Source: Erwinia_E haradaeae_H (lineage in GTDB: Bacteria; Pseudomonadota; Gammaproteobacteria; Enterobacterales; Enterobacteriaceae). From it: DNA of 64,000 nucleotides. This document shows, piece after piece, positions 9,837-19,598 of the stretch. A program made the translations under genes and the position numbers. Positions within the stretch are counted from its first letter, which is position 1. Every line of letters starts with the position of its first letter. The notes under the pieces were generated by a model. It ran no database searches. It was not told where the DNA came from and saw only the letters and a list, made by a program, of their open reading frames with translations. Where the stretch lies: assembly GCF_900698885.1 (NCBI RefSeq), contig NZ_LR217705.1, positions 62,001-126,000 on the forward strand, given 5' to 3'.

Positions 9837-10739
9837 ATGAATATAAAATATACACGACAAGTTTTTATGGCGGCTATGGCAGCAATAGCGCTTGCGTTCC
9901 TCTTATTAATTATAAAATTTTGCGCTTGGTGGTATACGGGCTCAGTTAGTGTGCTAGCAGCACTAATAGATTCGTTAGTGGACATTGCTGCTTCATTGAC
10001 AAATCTACTAGTTATACGTTATGCGATGCAGCCAGCTGATTCTAAACATGCATTTGGTCATGGAAAAGCCGAGTCTTTGGCGGTATTAGTGCAAAGTTTA
10101 TTTATCTGTGGTTCAGCTCTTTTTCTTTTTTTTACTGGCTTTCAACATATTGCCGCCCCTCAAGAACTCAAGGAACCTCTAGTATTAGTTATAGTTACTT
10201 TTATAGCTTTATTTTCAACATTAATTTTAGTTACCTTTCAGCGCTGGGTAGTGCAAAATACTCAAAGTCAGGCTATACGTGCAGATATGTTACATTATCA
10301 ATCAGATATAGTAATAAATAGTGCAATTTTATTCGCCCTGGTGTTGAGTTGGCTTGGCTGTTATTGGGCTGATGCATTATGTGCTCTTAATATCGGTATA
10401 TGGATTTTGTATTCTGCATGGCGCATGGCGTGTGATGCTGTGCAGGTATTACTAGATCGCTCCTTACCTGTAACAGAGTATCAAGCGATTTTGAAAATTG
10501 TTGCCACATGGCCTGGTATATGCGGAGTGCATGATATCCGTACACGTCAGGCTGGCCCAACACGTTTTATTCAATTACATTTGGAAATGGAAGATCATTT
10601 ACCCTTATGTGAGGCGCATAGCATATCAAATCATATTGAGCAGGCGTTGCTTATGCGATTTCCTGGTTCTGATGTGATTATTCATCAAGATCCATGTTCT
10701 GTAGTATCTCAAGAACATCAAAGAACAATTGGATCATAA
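9837..10739 (+). CDS. fieF: cation-diffusion facilitator, Fe2+/Zn2+ efflux pump FieF (YiiP)
   Basis: Inner-membrane CDF antiporter that expels Zn2+ and Fe2+ using the proton gradient. Its 300 aa equal the E. coli length. Six membrane helices occupy about residues 10-210. The transport-site aspartates D45 and D49 sit in LAALIDSLVD, and the paired HxxxD is in MLHYQSD. The C-terminal cytoplasmic domain (GPTRFIQLHLEME and FPGSDVIIHQDPC) carries the ligands of the binuclear zinc site that stabilises the dimer. pfkA follows 365 bp downstream, as in E. coli, but cpxP is gone upstream. A weak GGTGGA lies 8 nt before the ATG. All metal ligands appear intact, so the pump is probably functional. Confidence 0.96.
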   Translation: MNIKYTRQVFMAAMAAIALAFLLLIIKFCAWWYTGSVSVLAALIDSLVDIAASLTNLLVIRYAMQPADSKHAFGHGKAESLAVLVQSLFICGSALFLFFTGFQHIAAPQELKEPLVLVIVTFIALFSTLILVTFQRWVVQNTQSQAIRADMLHYQSDIVINSAILFALVLSWLGCYWADALCALNIGIWILYSAWRMACDAVQVLLDRSLPVTEYQAILKIVATWPGICGVHDIRTRQAGPTRFIQLHLEMEDHLPLCEAHSISNHIEQALLMRFPGSDVIIHQDPCSVVSQEHQRTIGS

Positions 10740-11104
10740 AATGATTTTTAGAATATATTCCAGTATTAAGTGTATTAGAATTTATGCCAAATTGTTATAG
10801 AAGTTATCAGGAGAATAGTGATCATCTCAAACTAAGTAAGTAAGTTTATATAGAGTAGTGTATTAACATTATAAGTAAAGATCACTCAATGATGTAACTT
10901 TAGGCATCAAGTATTATTTGAAAAGAAAAATTTTGTTACCAGTCTGTTACATGTCTGGTAAATGTTTTAGTTTGTAGGTTGATCCATTCTGAATTGTTCC
11001 TTTTTAATCTGCGCGTCTCATAAGGTTTTAGTTAGAAAATGATATATGTGATTGTTCTTGTCGTGCATCATATATAACCAATATCACTATATTGAGAGGT
11101 TTTT
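10740..11104. other. fieF-pfkA spacer
   Basis: 365 bp without an ORF. It holds a 7-bp inverted repeat, TTACCAG (10936-10942) and CTGGTAA (10955-10961) with a 12-nt loop, that might end fieF transcripts or act as an operator. The last 120 bp are less AT-rich than the surrounding intergenic DNA and probably carry the pfkA promoter, which I cannot place with confidence. Confidence 0.5.
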
Positions 11105-12067
11105 ATGATGAATAAAATCGGTATACTCACCAGTGGTGGTGATGCGCCAGGCATGAATGCAGCAATCCGCGGTGTTGTTCGTACAGGTATCAGTGAGGGT
11201 TTGGAAATTTTTGGAATTTATGATGGTTATTTAGGGTTGTATGAAAATAGAATGGTAGCTCTTAGCCGTTACAGCGTGTCAGATATCATTAACCGTGGTG
11301 GTACATTTTTAGGTTCTGCTCGTTTTCCTGAATTTTGTTCAAAAGAAGTACGTAGAACATCTATTCAAAATATGATAACACGTGGAATTGATGCTTTAGT
11401 TGTAATTGGGGGTGACGGTTCTTACATGGGTGCTAAAGCTTTGACAGACATGGGGTTTCCTTGCATCAGCTTGCCGGGGACTATTGATAACGACGTAGCT
11501 GGTACAGATTATACTATTGGATATTTTACTGCACTTGAAACAGTGGTAGAAGCCATAGATCGCTTACGTGATACCTCTTCTTCACATCAACGTATTTCTA
11601 TTGTAGAGGTTATGGGGCGATATTGTGGAGATTTAACTTTGGCAGCAGCAATTGCTGGGGGTTGTGAGTTTATTGTCTTACCGGAAACTCCTGAAACTCG
11701 TGAAAAGTTAGTTGATGAGATCGGGGATGGATTTTCTAAAGGTAAGAAACATGCCATTGTTGCTATTACTGAGCATATTTGTGATATTAATGCGTTAGCG
11801 CGATATATTGAAGAAAAAACCAAACGAGATACACGTGTTACTGTATTGGGGCATATTCAGCGGGGTGGGTCTCCAGTGGCTTATGATCGGATTTTAGCCT
11901 CACGCATGGGCGCTTATGCCACTAAACTATTATTAGATGGTTCTTACGGATGTTGTGTAGGTATTCAAAATGAGAAGATAGTGCATCATAATATTGTTTA
12001 TGCCATTAAAAATATGAAACGTCCGTTTAAATATGATTGGTTAGATATTGCTAAGAAGCTATATTAA
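11105..12067 (+). CDS. pfkA: ATP-dependent 6-phosphofructokinase I
   Basis: Phosphorylates fructose 6-phosphate to fructose 1,6-bisphosphate, the committed step of glycolysis; a cytosolic homotetramer. Starting at the first of two adjacent ATGs gives 320 aa, exactly the E. coli length. GAGAGG lies a few bases upstream. Visible motifs are the ATP loop TSGGDAPGMNAAIRG, GGDGSYMGA, the catalytic GTIDND with the general-base Asp, MGRYCGDL, and the sugar-phosphate segment GHIQRGGSP. The allosteric Arg residues in NAAIRGVVR and SRYSVSD are retained, so ADP/PEP control may persist, in contrast to the amino-acid enzymes in this window. The C-terminus KRPFKYDWLDIAKKLY matches E. coli. The next E. coli genes (sbp, cdh, tpiA) are absent. 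Confidence 0.98.
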   Translation: MMNKIGILTSGGDAPGMNAAIRGVVRTGISEGLEIFGIYDGYLGLYENRMVALSRYSVSDIINRGGTFLGSARFPEFCSKEVRRTSIQNMITRGIDALVVIGGDGSYMGAKALTDMGFPCISLPGTIDNDVAGTDYTIGYFTALETVVEAIDRLRDTSSSHQRISIVEVMGRYCGDLTLAAAIAGGCEFIVLPETPETREKLVDEIGDGFSKGKKHAIVAITEHICDINALARYIEEKTKRDTRVTVLGHIQRGGSPVAYDRILASRMGAYATKLLLDGSYGCCVGIQNEKIVHHNIVYAIKNMKRPFKYDWLDIAKKLY

Positions 12068-13384
12068 TCCTCTAACTTAGGCATGAAATATCTATAGTGC
12101 TATATGTTATCAGTTTTAAATGTTATGTCATTATAAAGACCAAAGTTGTGCAAAATAACCATCATGTAATATTGCATATGCATAGTACATTATAACTTAC
12201 TTTTCTTCAGTAACATTTATGGTTTAATCCGTACGCTATGTGTCAAAATTAATATTTTCTTTAATAATTTTTATATTTCAAGAGTAGCGAAGTTCAACAA
12301 TCGCTCTATATATTTTAAATATTTTATGTATTTTTGTAACATTTATGTATTTTAAAATAAATATTAGAATAATCGTATTTATGAAGTTTTTCTATAAATA
12401 GCACTGGATTTTTTCAGTGTCTGCTGATTATTTATTATGAATAAAACGTGGTTATGGAAACTATTCGCAATTTTAGGATGTGCTTAATAAATTCTCTATG
12501 AAAGCCAGGCCTTGATATTCCATTATTCTACATGTAGAAATTATTATATAGAGCCTGTAAAATTATGGTCACAAGACAAATAACCGTCTACGTTCTGAGA
12601 TAAGATTAGTAAAATTTTATCATATAAAATCTAATAAAATTATTTTATTTTTTTAAAATCTTTATTTGAATTTTTTATTTAGCATATAAAATTAAATTTT
12701 TATCTATATAAATAGATTGGATGTTTATCGCAAGATACAACAGATGTTTATCGCAAGATACAACATAATAAGATACATAAAGATACAGGACGTTAAAATT
12801 CTATCATGAAGCTCTCTTTTTAATTTCGAGCCAAAGAATAGTTATCACGTGATAATAGCGTATAGAATCATTTTATCTTAAATAAATAGATTTTTATCAG
12901 TATTATTGAGGTGCAGTTATAGTATATGAATCATTATATAATATTTATTATACATGACTCAGGTGTGAGTGCGTCATTAGAGTAAATCTTATGATTCAGT
13001 ACCTTAGGTGATGATAATTTTTAGCTCAGGTTGTGCTTATACCTTAGATTGTGTGTGCACAAAAATAAAAACTTTTCTAAATCAAGACGATTATAATAGT
13101 TTTCGTGAGTTATTTTTCTAATAGTTTAGTTATAGTTTGTCACTTTAGTTAAAAATAGCATATTTTTAGTGATTAATTTAGAAAATCTTTACATCTAGAT
13201 TTTACTAGATATTTAAATAGGTATAGTTGTAAAATATTAAGATAGCCTCGATAGCAAAATCTGCTGACAGAATCTTACATTTATGAGTTATTTTTATTTT
13301 TAGAATTTAAAATAATCTTTAAGGTAACTATTAGTATTTGACTGCGCCAAGTTATAGTCTTATTCATCTTTAATGAATAGTTTA
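12068..13384. other. 1.3-kb gene-free region between convergent pfkA and cysE
   Basis: No supportable gene. It contains a perfect 23-nt tandem duplication (12720-12765). At 12437-12487 a 16-codon ORF ends in an AILGC sequence that resembles a lipoprotein signal peptide stopped by two TAA codons, perhaps a relic. Otherwise AT-rich with no RNA gene recognised. Confidence 0.6.
12720..12765. repeat. perfect 23-nt tandem duplication
   Basis: Two adjacent identical copies (12720-12742 and 12743-12765) of a unit beginning GATGTTTATCGCAAGATA. It is one of at least eight such two-copy duplications in the gene-free DNA of this window. Confidence 0.95.
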
Positions 13385-14212
13385 TTATATGCCGTCGCCA
13401 TATTCAAAACCTGGAGATAATGCTATAGGGTATTGATTTATATTAATAGATGATATATGATTTTGATTTTTGTTTTTTACAATATTAGCCGGAACGCCGG
13501 CAACAGTAGTATAAGCAGGAACAGGCCGTAGAACTACAGATCCAGCTCCAACTTTTGCCCAGCGCCCTACCTCAATGTTTCCAAGAATTTTAGCTCCTGC
13601 TCCAATAATAACCCATTCCTGAATTTTGGGGTGTCTATCGCCGTTATCCTTGCCAGTACCACCAAGTGTCACTGATTGCAGAATTAACACATTATCTGCA
13701 ATAACCGTGGTTTCACCTATTACAATTCCAGTTGCATGATCTAGTAAGATACCTTGACCAAGTTTTGCGGCAGGATGAATGTCAATCGCAAATAAAACAG
13801 AGCTTTCATGTTGCAGATAAAGGGCAAGAGCGCGACGACCTGAATTCCATAAACAATGGTAAAGACGATACATTTGCAGAGCATGAAAGCCCTTTAAATA
13901 TAATATTACTGTGGAGTATTTATCAACGGTTGGGTCACGATGACGCGCGGCATAGATATCATGAGCGGCGGAAATAATTATGCCTGGATGCTGTTGGTAA
14001 ATATCCTGAATAATCTCATATAAATCTATTTTAGATATAATATGATTAGCGAGCTTATTAGCAAGAATATAGCTTAAAGCAGTCCCTAAATCGTTATATT
14101 GCAATAGAGAAGAGCGATAAAAATTGACCAGCATAGGTTCAGATTGAATGAGTTGGTAAGCTTCTTTTCTAATGTCATGCCAAATTTTTTTAGGATCTAT
14201 ATATAGCATCAT
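13385..14212 (-). CDS. cysE: serine O-acetyltransferase
   Basis: Transfers acetyl from acetyl-CoA to L-serine, giving O-acetylserine, the carbon acceptor for cysteine synthesis. 275 aa against 273 in E. coli. The N-terminal helical domain covers about residues 1-140, and the left-handed beta-helix of hexapeptide repeats about 140-245. The active-site His and Asp neighbourhoods are present (VDKYST, DIHPAAKLG, LDHATGIVIGET, GGTGKDNGDRHPKI). The C-terminal FEYGDGI tail that docks cysteine synthase (CysK) is intact. Ile258 aligns with E. coli Met256, whose M256I change relieves cysteine feedback inhibition. AGAGAG precedes the ATG. It is the last gene of the order secB-gpsA-cysE on this strand, 53 nt after gpsA. 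Confidence 0.97.
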   Translation of the reverse strand: MMLYIDPKKIWHDIRKEAYQLIQSEPMLVNFYRSSLLQYNDLGTALSYILANKLANHIISKIDLYEIIQDIYQQHPGIIISAAHDIYAARHRDPTVDKYSTVILYLKGFHALQMYRLYHCLWNSGRRALALYLQHESSVLFAIDIHPAAKLGQGILLDHATGIVIGETTVIADNVLILQSVTLGGTGKDNGDRHPKIQEWVIIGAGAKILGNIEVGRWAKVGAGSVVLRPVPAYTTVAGVPANIVKNKNQNHISSININQYPIALSPGFEYGDGI

Positions 14213-14265
14213 TCGCTCTCTAATAAAATATTAAATCTTCCGCAGTAAAAATGAAGTCGCATAAT

Positions 14266-15285
14266 TTAGTTGCTGTTAATTTCCTCTTTACTGGAACTAC
14301 TGAGCAGACTTTCTGCGGCATCTATAACGTTTTTCCCACAATATATTACTTGGTAAATTTCTTCAGTAATTGGCATGTTAACACTATAGCGCATGGCTAG
14401 CATTTTAATTTCTTTTGTATTGCACCAACCTTCAATAACCTGCCCTATTATTTTTTTTGCATGGTGAACATTATAACCTTTTCCTATCAATACACCAAAG
14501 CGTCGATTACGAGAGCGGTTATCTGTGCACGTTAATACTAAATCTCCTAGGCCGGACATTCCCGTAAATGTAGCAGGATTAGCATTGAGAGCTGTACCTA
14601 ACCGACTTATTTCAGCTAACCCTCGAGTGATAAGTGCAGCTCGAGTGTTGGCGCCAAAACCAATACCATCAGATATACCGGCTCCAATAGCAATTATATT
14701 TTTTGCCACTCCGCCTAATTGCACGCCAATCATATCAGGGTTATTGTAAACTCGGAATTTTGTTTTGTAATGCAATAATTTTTGTAATTCTACTGCAAAT
14801 TTTTTATCTGTTGCTGCTAAGGTAATTGCAGTGGGTGCACCTATTGCCACTTCGTTGGCAAATGTTGGTCCTGATATAACAGCTAGAGGGATATGTTTAC
14901 CAAGTATTTCAGATGCGACTTCTTGTAGTAATCGCCCAGTATGCTTTTCGAGACCTTTTGTTGCCCAGGTCAAACGTGAATCAGTGCGAAGATGAGGTTT
15001 AATTTGCTGTAACATGTCGCCAAATACATAGCTTGGAACTACTAACAGTAGATTACGACTAGCCGCTATTGTTTTGGCAAGATTAGTTTTAATGATTAAA
15101 GTGTCCGGAAAAGGTACTTTGGGAAGAATATTATGATGATATCGGTATGTTTTTAGTTGAGCCTGATGATAAGGATTATGCCCCCATAACATGACTTGAC
15201 GGCCACTACGAGACAGCATAATGGCCAATGCGGTTCCGTATGAACCAGCTCCAATAATGCTCATGATTGAATCAGATTTTTTCAT
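14266..15285 (-). CDS. gpsA: NAD(P)+-dependent glycerol-3-phosphate dehydrogenase
   Basis: Reduces dihydroxyacetone phosphate to sn-glycerol 3-phosphate, the backbone for phospholipids. 339 aa, the E. coli length. The N-terminal Rossmann fold has GAGSYGTALA at about residues 12-21. The catalytic lysine lies in GGVAKNIIAIGAG, and the substrate-binding segment is TRGLAEISRLG followed by GLGDLVLTCT and SRNRRFG. The stop codon of secB touches the gpsA ATG (TAAATG), and the GGAT-containing ribosome binding site lies inside the end of secB, so the pair is translationally linked as in E. coli. A host-restricted bacterium retaining GpsA can still make its own glycerophospholipid backbone. Confidence 0.98.
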   Translation of the reverse strand: MKKSDSIMSIIGAGSYGTALAIMLSRSGRQVMLWGHNPYHQAQLKTYRYHHNILPKVPFPDTLIIKTNLAKTIAASRNLLLVVPSYVFGDMLQQIKPHLRTDSRLTWATKGLEKHTGRLLQEVASEILGKHIPLAVISGPTFANEVAIGAPTAITLAATDKKFAVELQKLLHYKTKFRVYNNPDMIGVQLGGVAKNIIAIGAGISDGIGFGANTRAALITRGLAEISRLGTALNANPATFTGMSGLGDLVLTCTDNRSRNRRFGVLIGKGYNVHHAKKIIGQVIEGWCNTKEIKMLAMRYSVNMPITEEIYQVIYCGKNVIDAAESLLSSSSKEEINSN

Positions 15286-15747
15286 TTATGTATCCGGAGT
15301 ATGTTCTGTATGTTTTGATTTTTGAAGGTACCCCATAAATAGTGTGTCAAAATTAACCGGCTCAAGATGTAATGGTGGAAAAGTGCTATGCCATATTAAG
15401 TTAGCAATGCATTCACGTGCATATGGAAACAGAAGATTTGGACAGCGTGAACCCAAGCTATGTGCTATTTTATTTTTTTCTGTTTCTTCAATAGAAAAGA
15501 CCCCGGCTTGTTCTACCTCACACAGAAAAACAATATTTTTAGCAAGGTTTGTAATAACAGTCACACGTAGTATTACCTCGTACATTTTGTCTATCAAGTG
15601 AGTAGAACTAGTGCCTAGGTTTAGTGTCACCTGAGGGTCCCAAGGTGCTTGAAATATTTGTGGTGCCTGGGGTGATTCAAAAGAGATGTTTTTAGTGTAA
15701 ATTCGATTAATTTGAAGAGATTTATCACTATGATATTTTTCTAACAT
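15286..15747 (-). CDS. secB: protein-export chaperone SecB
   Basis: Homotetrameric cytosolic chaperone that holds unfolded preproteins and passes them to SecA. 153 aa against 155 in E. coli. The hallmark QINRIYTKNISFESPQAP at the N-terminus, the central beta-sheet region (YEVILRVTVIT, FLCEVEQAGVFSI) and the conserved CPNLLFPYAREC and PVNFDTLFMGYLQ segments are all clear. It leads the operon secB-gpsA-cysE; grxC and yibN, which precede it in E. coli, are absent. Highly reduced symbionts usually lose SecB. Its survival, together with BamC and BamE, suggests that this cell still exports outer-membrane proteins. Confidence 0.96.
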   Translation of the reverse strand: MLEKYHSDKSLQINRIYTKNISFESPQAPQIFQAPWDPQVTLNLGTSSTHLIDKMYEVILRVTVITNLAKNIVFLCEVEQAGVFSIEETEKNKIAHSLGSRCPNLLFPYARECIANLIWHSTFPPLHLEPVNFDTLFMGYLQKSKHTEHTPDT

Positions 15748-17773
15748 AGAAACTTTGTAATCCTATTCATTAGTAAGATATGATTGTATTTAAGAGTGTA
15801 AAATGGTTTGTAATGTTTATGGTTTTGCCCTAGATGATTATGGAGGGGTGCAAAATATTTTACAAAATTAATAGAATTTGGAATCATTAAAATTCAGTAA
15901 TTTTACTATGAGCCGTTTTAGATGTATCTGAATATTTTTCGATATCCTCAAGGGGTATCTTCAAGTAATTTTTAAATTTTTTATTTATATATCATAAATA
16001 TTTTAGATTATATACATTAATGATACTAAGAAAGATAAGTAGGTAGTAATTTAAATAATGATTTTTATTTTTACTGATGTAAGTGATATAGAACAAAAAA
16101 CCATTCTCTTTACAAGAAGATCAATTTTAAATTGTTATACGTAAGCATGGATCTGTCTTCTAAATAAGGTTTTTATGATCATCTTATATCTTTCTGTTTC
16201 TATAAGATACCATATTAGTTAAAATCATATCTATTTTAGATTAAAACTTTAAATCAAAATAATTGGATGTATTTCTTGTTTTTTAAATTTTAAAAGATGA
16301 AAGATCTTAGACAAGATCACACATTATCCTATATGGTGTGTACCACACAGCAACAAGATAAAAGTGATCTCTATCTGATATGTCTACAGGCGATTTTAAT
16401 TTTTTTAAATAGTTGTATTTGTAAATTTTATACCTTGTAATTAACAGGTGTAATTATCCATAACAAAAGAAATTTTATAGTTTTTTAGCTTACCTAAAAT
16501 TCACTAGATTAATAGAAATTATTAGATGTACTTTGTTAAAACATATTATATATTATTATGGTGAAATTTTAATATTATTTTTTACTACGTGTTGTAATGA
16601 GTAAAATTTTTTAAAAATCATAATAAAGAATTCGTATTCTACGATAAAGATATAGAGTGTTTTACGTATTATTTTATTTATTATAATATAATTGATCAAT
16701 TTATTATTTATACGTTGTATTTTAAAATAAAACACATAATTAACGTCATTAAGATGCCTGCTTCCTGGTATTTTTTAAAATTACTATATGAATTTTATAA
16801 CGCACCAAATATCATTTAGTATTCTGAATATTTTTTATATAGAGTTAAGATTAAGAAGTAAGTTAGAATTTTTTTTGGATTTTTTAATTAAGAAAATTTT
16901 TATGTAAGATTAATAGTCAGTTTAATTGTATTTTATTTTAAATAATACTCGTTACTGATATTAAAGATGGTGAAATATTTATTTATAATATTTGTGTAGT
17001 GTGCGTGATAAATCTCGTAAGAGTGAGTGAATTCAGCTGCTAACGTGTTTTAAGACTAGTTAGTTTTAGAGATTTTAGGTACAATATAATTATCTTAAGT
17101 CTTGTGTATACTTTTGATGTTTTTTGGTGCTTTTGATAGTGAATATGTAGTATTAATGAGATTGGTGGTATAATATGTTTCTTAATTGTAGATCTTTTCT
17201 AAAAATTTATATCCTCTATTACGATTAAATAGTATGTGTAATTGAGGTGAATATTTTTCAGTTGTATTTATACATTGTGTGTGTTGTTAAAGGATGCGTC
17301 TTATTTTAAAAGAAAAAGGGGCTGTGATTTGAATAATTAGGGTTACTATTTAAATGTGAAAAAAATTTTTTAACAACTTTTACTATATTTGTCTATTACA
17401 ATATTTTACTAATTTTAATTGTATATCTGGTTTAATAAGGTGGTTTTTGTATAAATGATTATTTATTATAGAATGTTAGTTAATCGTTCTAATCTAGAAT
17501 AATTTTGATATTATTTTTTGTAAAGTTAATACGGTATGTCTGTAAGTTTTTATGATTCACGTTGTTTACGTTGTTTATCGTCTGGTATATCCTAGTGTAT
17601 TCTATAATGAATATTTTTGATTAAATCAATCTCTACTGTATTTTGTTTTATTTTTGGTTGTATTTTTCATTGCTTAATGATTCTGTGCATTCTATAGAAT
17701 AGAAAACTGCAATTATGATTAATGAAATCGATTTTATAATATTTTACAGTAAAATACCATATAGCTAGAGAAT

Positions 17774-17813
17774 GATAGTAGATATAATGCATCGATAGTA
17801 GATATAATACATC
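17774..17813. repeat. 20-nt tandem duplication, one mismatch
   Basis: Adjacent copies 17774-17793 and 17794-17813 of a unit beginning GATAGTAGATATAAT, differing at one base (G or A before the final CATC). Confidence 0.93.
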
Positions 17814-18272
17814 AAGCTCTATAAACTATAGCGTGAATCAAGGTTATATAAAATGCAAAATAACATGTAACTTGATATTTTATCCTATTATTGTGAATCG
17901 AAGCAAGAGTTTTAGTTTTATAAATCAGCGGGTTGCATTATATTTCTTAACCTTAGTATTGAGACGAAATAATTATTTTTATTTGTAATTTTAACTATAG
18001 TATAGCGATCTTCGAGTAATATTATCTTACGCAGACGCAGGTATTCAGTTGAGATCAAATAGATCTCTACAATTGTTATTAAATTTTATTTTCTAATCTA
18101 ATAAGTTTTAATTTAATTGCATTATGAAAGTTTTTCTTGAATTTTTAATTAATTATTTTTTTGATTAAAAAAACAATATGCAGTATCAATTATTTAGTAT
18201 TTGACTTAGAAAAATTTTTAGTAAATAAAATTTACAGGTAAACTGTTTCTTATATTTAGATAGTTATATTAA

Positions 18273-18310
18273 ATAGTTATAATTAATTTAGATAGTTATA
18301 ATTAATTTTT
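18273..18310. repeat. 19-nt tandem duplication with a partial third copy upstream
   Basis: Adjacent copies of ATAGTTATAATTAATTT (18273-18291 and 18292-18310) match over the first 17 bases. A partial related copy (GATAGTTATATTAA) precedes them at about 18259. Confidence 0.85.
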
Positions 18311-18523
18311 ATACATTATACATTTGATAATATAATAAGATATTTAATGAAATATGCAGTTAGTAATACATCTTTATTTAGCAATATATCTGTAAAATTA
18401 TAATGTTTTCAGAAAAATATTTCAATGCTTTAAGATTTAGAAAAATATTTATTTTTATTATGAAAATTCTTTTAATTTTTAGCACGGAAGGATTAAAACT
18501 TATATATTTTATATTTTTAGATA

Positions 18524-18561
18524 ACCTTTGATAATTATTAATACCTTTGATAATTATTAAT
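18524..18561. repeat. perfect 19-nt tandem duplication
   Basis: ACCTTTGATAATTATTAAT occurs twice without a gap (18524-18542 and 18543-18561). Confidence 0.95.
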
Positions 18562-18737
18562 AATTGTATCAAGTAAAATGCAAAAATACATAATATTTTC
18601 AAAAAGATTAACATTATAAATTTCTAGTTTTGATATATTACTCATTGAGCTCGGTCAGTAAATTTACTTTTTATGTAAAGATTTTATCTTGCTAGAAACT
18701 TTTGACAGTAAATTAATTTAATTGAACAATTTTTAAT

Positions 18738-18775
18738 ATTAAATTAGGATAAAATTATTAAATTAGGATAAAATT
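18738..18775. repeat. perfect 19-nt tandem duplication
   Basis: ATTAAATTAGGATAAAATT occurs twice without a gap (18738-18756 and 18757-18775). Confidence 0.95.
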
Positions 18776-18971
18776 ATTATATTTTTATATAAAAATCGAG
18801 TTATCACGTGTTTAATTTTTATCAATAAAGATAATAAAGCTCATAATAGAAATTTCTGTAATCACGTGTGTCAATGAATTAACCTTATGGATGAATAGAA
18901 ATAAATGAATAAAATCTTTAAGAGTTAATTTTGTATTTGATTGCATGAATTGCATGAAAAGTGCACGGTTA

Positions 18972-18999
18972 ATAACATGTTATAACTATAACATGTTAT
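18972..18999 (-). terminator. 13-bp hairpin at the 3' side of tusA
   Basis: Arms ATAACATGTTATA and TATAACATGTTAT are exact reverse complements separated by only AC, 17 bp beyond the tusA stop codon. Each arm also contains the palindrome TAACATGTTA. There is no T-run on the minus strand after it, so it may stabilise the mRNA 3' end rather than act as a classical intrinsic terminator. Confidence 0.55.
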
Positions 19000-19016
19000 C
19001 ACTAATACGAGTAACT

Positions 19017-19271
19017 CTATTTTAGAGATTTGTTCTTTTTTATAAGGTATTGATATGGCCTGGAGTCAATTGATTGTAACATTAAAGCGTGATCCATAAA
19101 ATGACAAAAACTAGGAATGTCATATATGGTGGCTGGATCATCAGAAAGAATTAACAAGGTTTCGCCATTATGCATATGACGTATAGTTTTTCGTATCAGC
19201 ATAAGGGGTTCAGGACAACGTAGCCCTTGAGTATCTAGGGTATGCTGAGGTGTCATGATGAGTTTTTTCAT
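19017..19271 (-). CDS. tusA: sulfur carrier protein TusA
   Basis: Accepts persulfide sulfur from IscS and relays it through TusBCD/TusE to MnmA for 2-thiolation of the wobble uridine in tRNA-Lys, -Glu and -Gln. 84 aa against 81 in E. coli. The conserved LDTQGLRCPEPLM places the reactive cysteine at Cys19, exactly as in E. coli, which supports this start codon. DDPATIYDIPSFC is also conserved. The gene is isolated. Its donor IscS is encoded at 43.0-44.2 kb and has lost its IscU-docking tail, so thiolation of tRNA may be an important remaining job of that enzyme. Confidence 0.95.
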   Translation of the reverse strand: MKKLIMTPQHTLDTQGLRCPEPLMLIRKTIRHMHNGETLLILSDDPATIYDIPSFCHFMDHALMLQSIDSRPYQYLIKKNKSLK

Positions 19272-19598
19272 TAGTTTAAGATAGCTCGTCTAATATATCT
19301 AAAATAATATAATTCTGGATACTAAAATATGCATAATTTTATGCACAAAGACTATATATTATTTTCATGCTAACAAAGAAGAAGCCCTAGAAGATAAAAA
19401 GTTTAGAATATATGAATGTATTAGGTGAAATATTACTTTTTACCTTTAATTCATGCATAAGTAAAAATGATATGTAGTAAAAATGATATGTTAAATCGAT
19501 AGTTTATATCAGAGGGTTGACCCCTTAGTATATCTACAATAGTAATGATTTTAAAATAGTAACGATAATAATTATTATAGTTAATAAGGAATGATATT
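19272..19598. other. divergent tusA-bamE spacer
   Basis: 327 bp between two divergent genes, expected to hold both promoters. Contains a 15-16-nt two-copy tandem duplication (GTAAAAATGATATGT, 19461-19491). No ORF. Confidence 0.6.

Larger units (their letters stand above)
15748..19016. other. 3.3-kb gene-free region between secB and tusA
   Basis: The longest gene-free stretch in the window. No ORF here looks like a protein; the 78-codon minus-strand reading at 18378-18614 is low-complexity (Ile/Lys/Phe/Leu) and spans a tandem duplication. The right third is rich in adjacent two-copy repeats: 17774-17813, 18273-18310, 18524-18561 and 18738-18775. A 13-bp hairpin lies next to tusA (18972-18999). 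No tRNA, rRNA, tmRNA, SRP RNA or RNase P RNA signature was recognised. Confidence 0.65.

Noticed and set aside
12437..12487. 16-codon ORF resembling a lipoprotein signal peptide (ends ILGCA, then two TAA)
   Set aside because: Could be the relic of a lipoprotein gene, but it is too short and has no readable continuation in any frame; listed only as a note in the spacer entry.
18378..18614. 78-codon minus-strand ORF
   Set aside because: Low-complexity Ile/Lys/Leu/Phe translation of AT-rich DNA spanning a tandem duplication; no domain or ribosome binding site.
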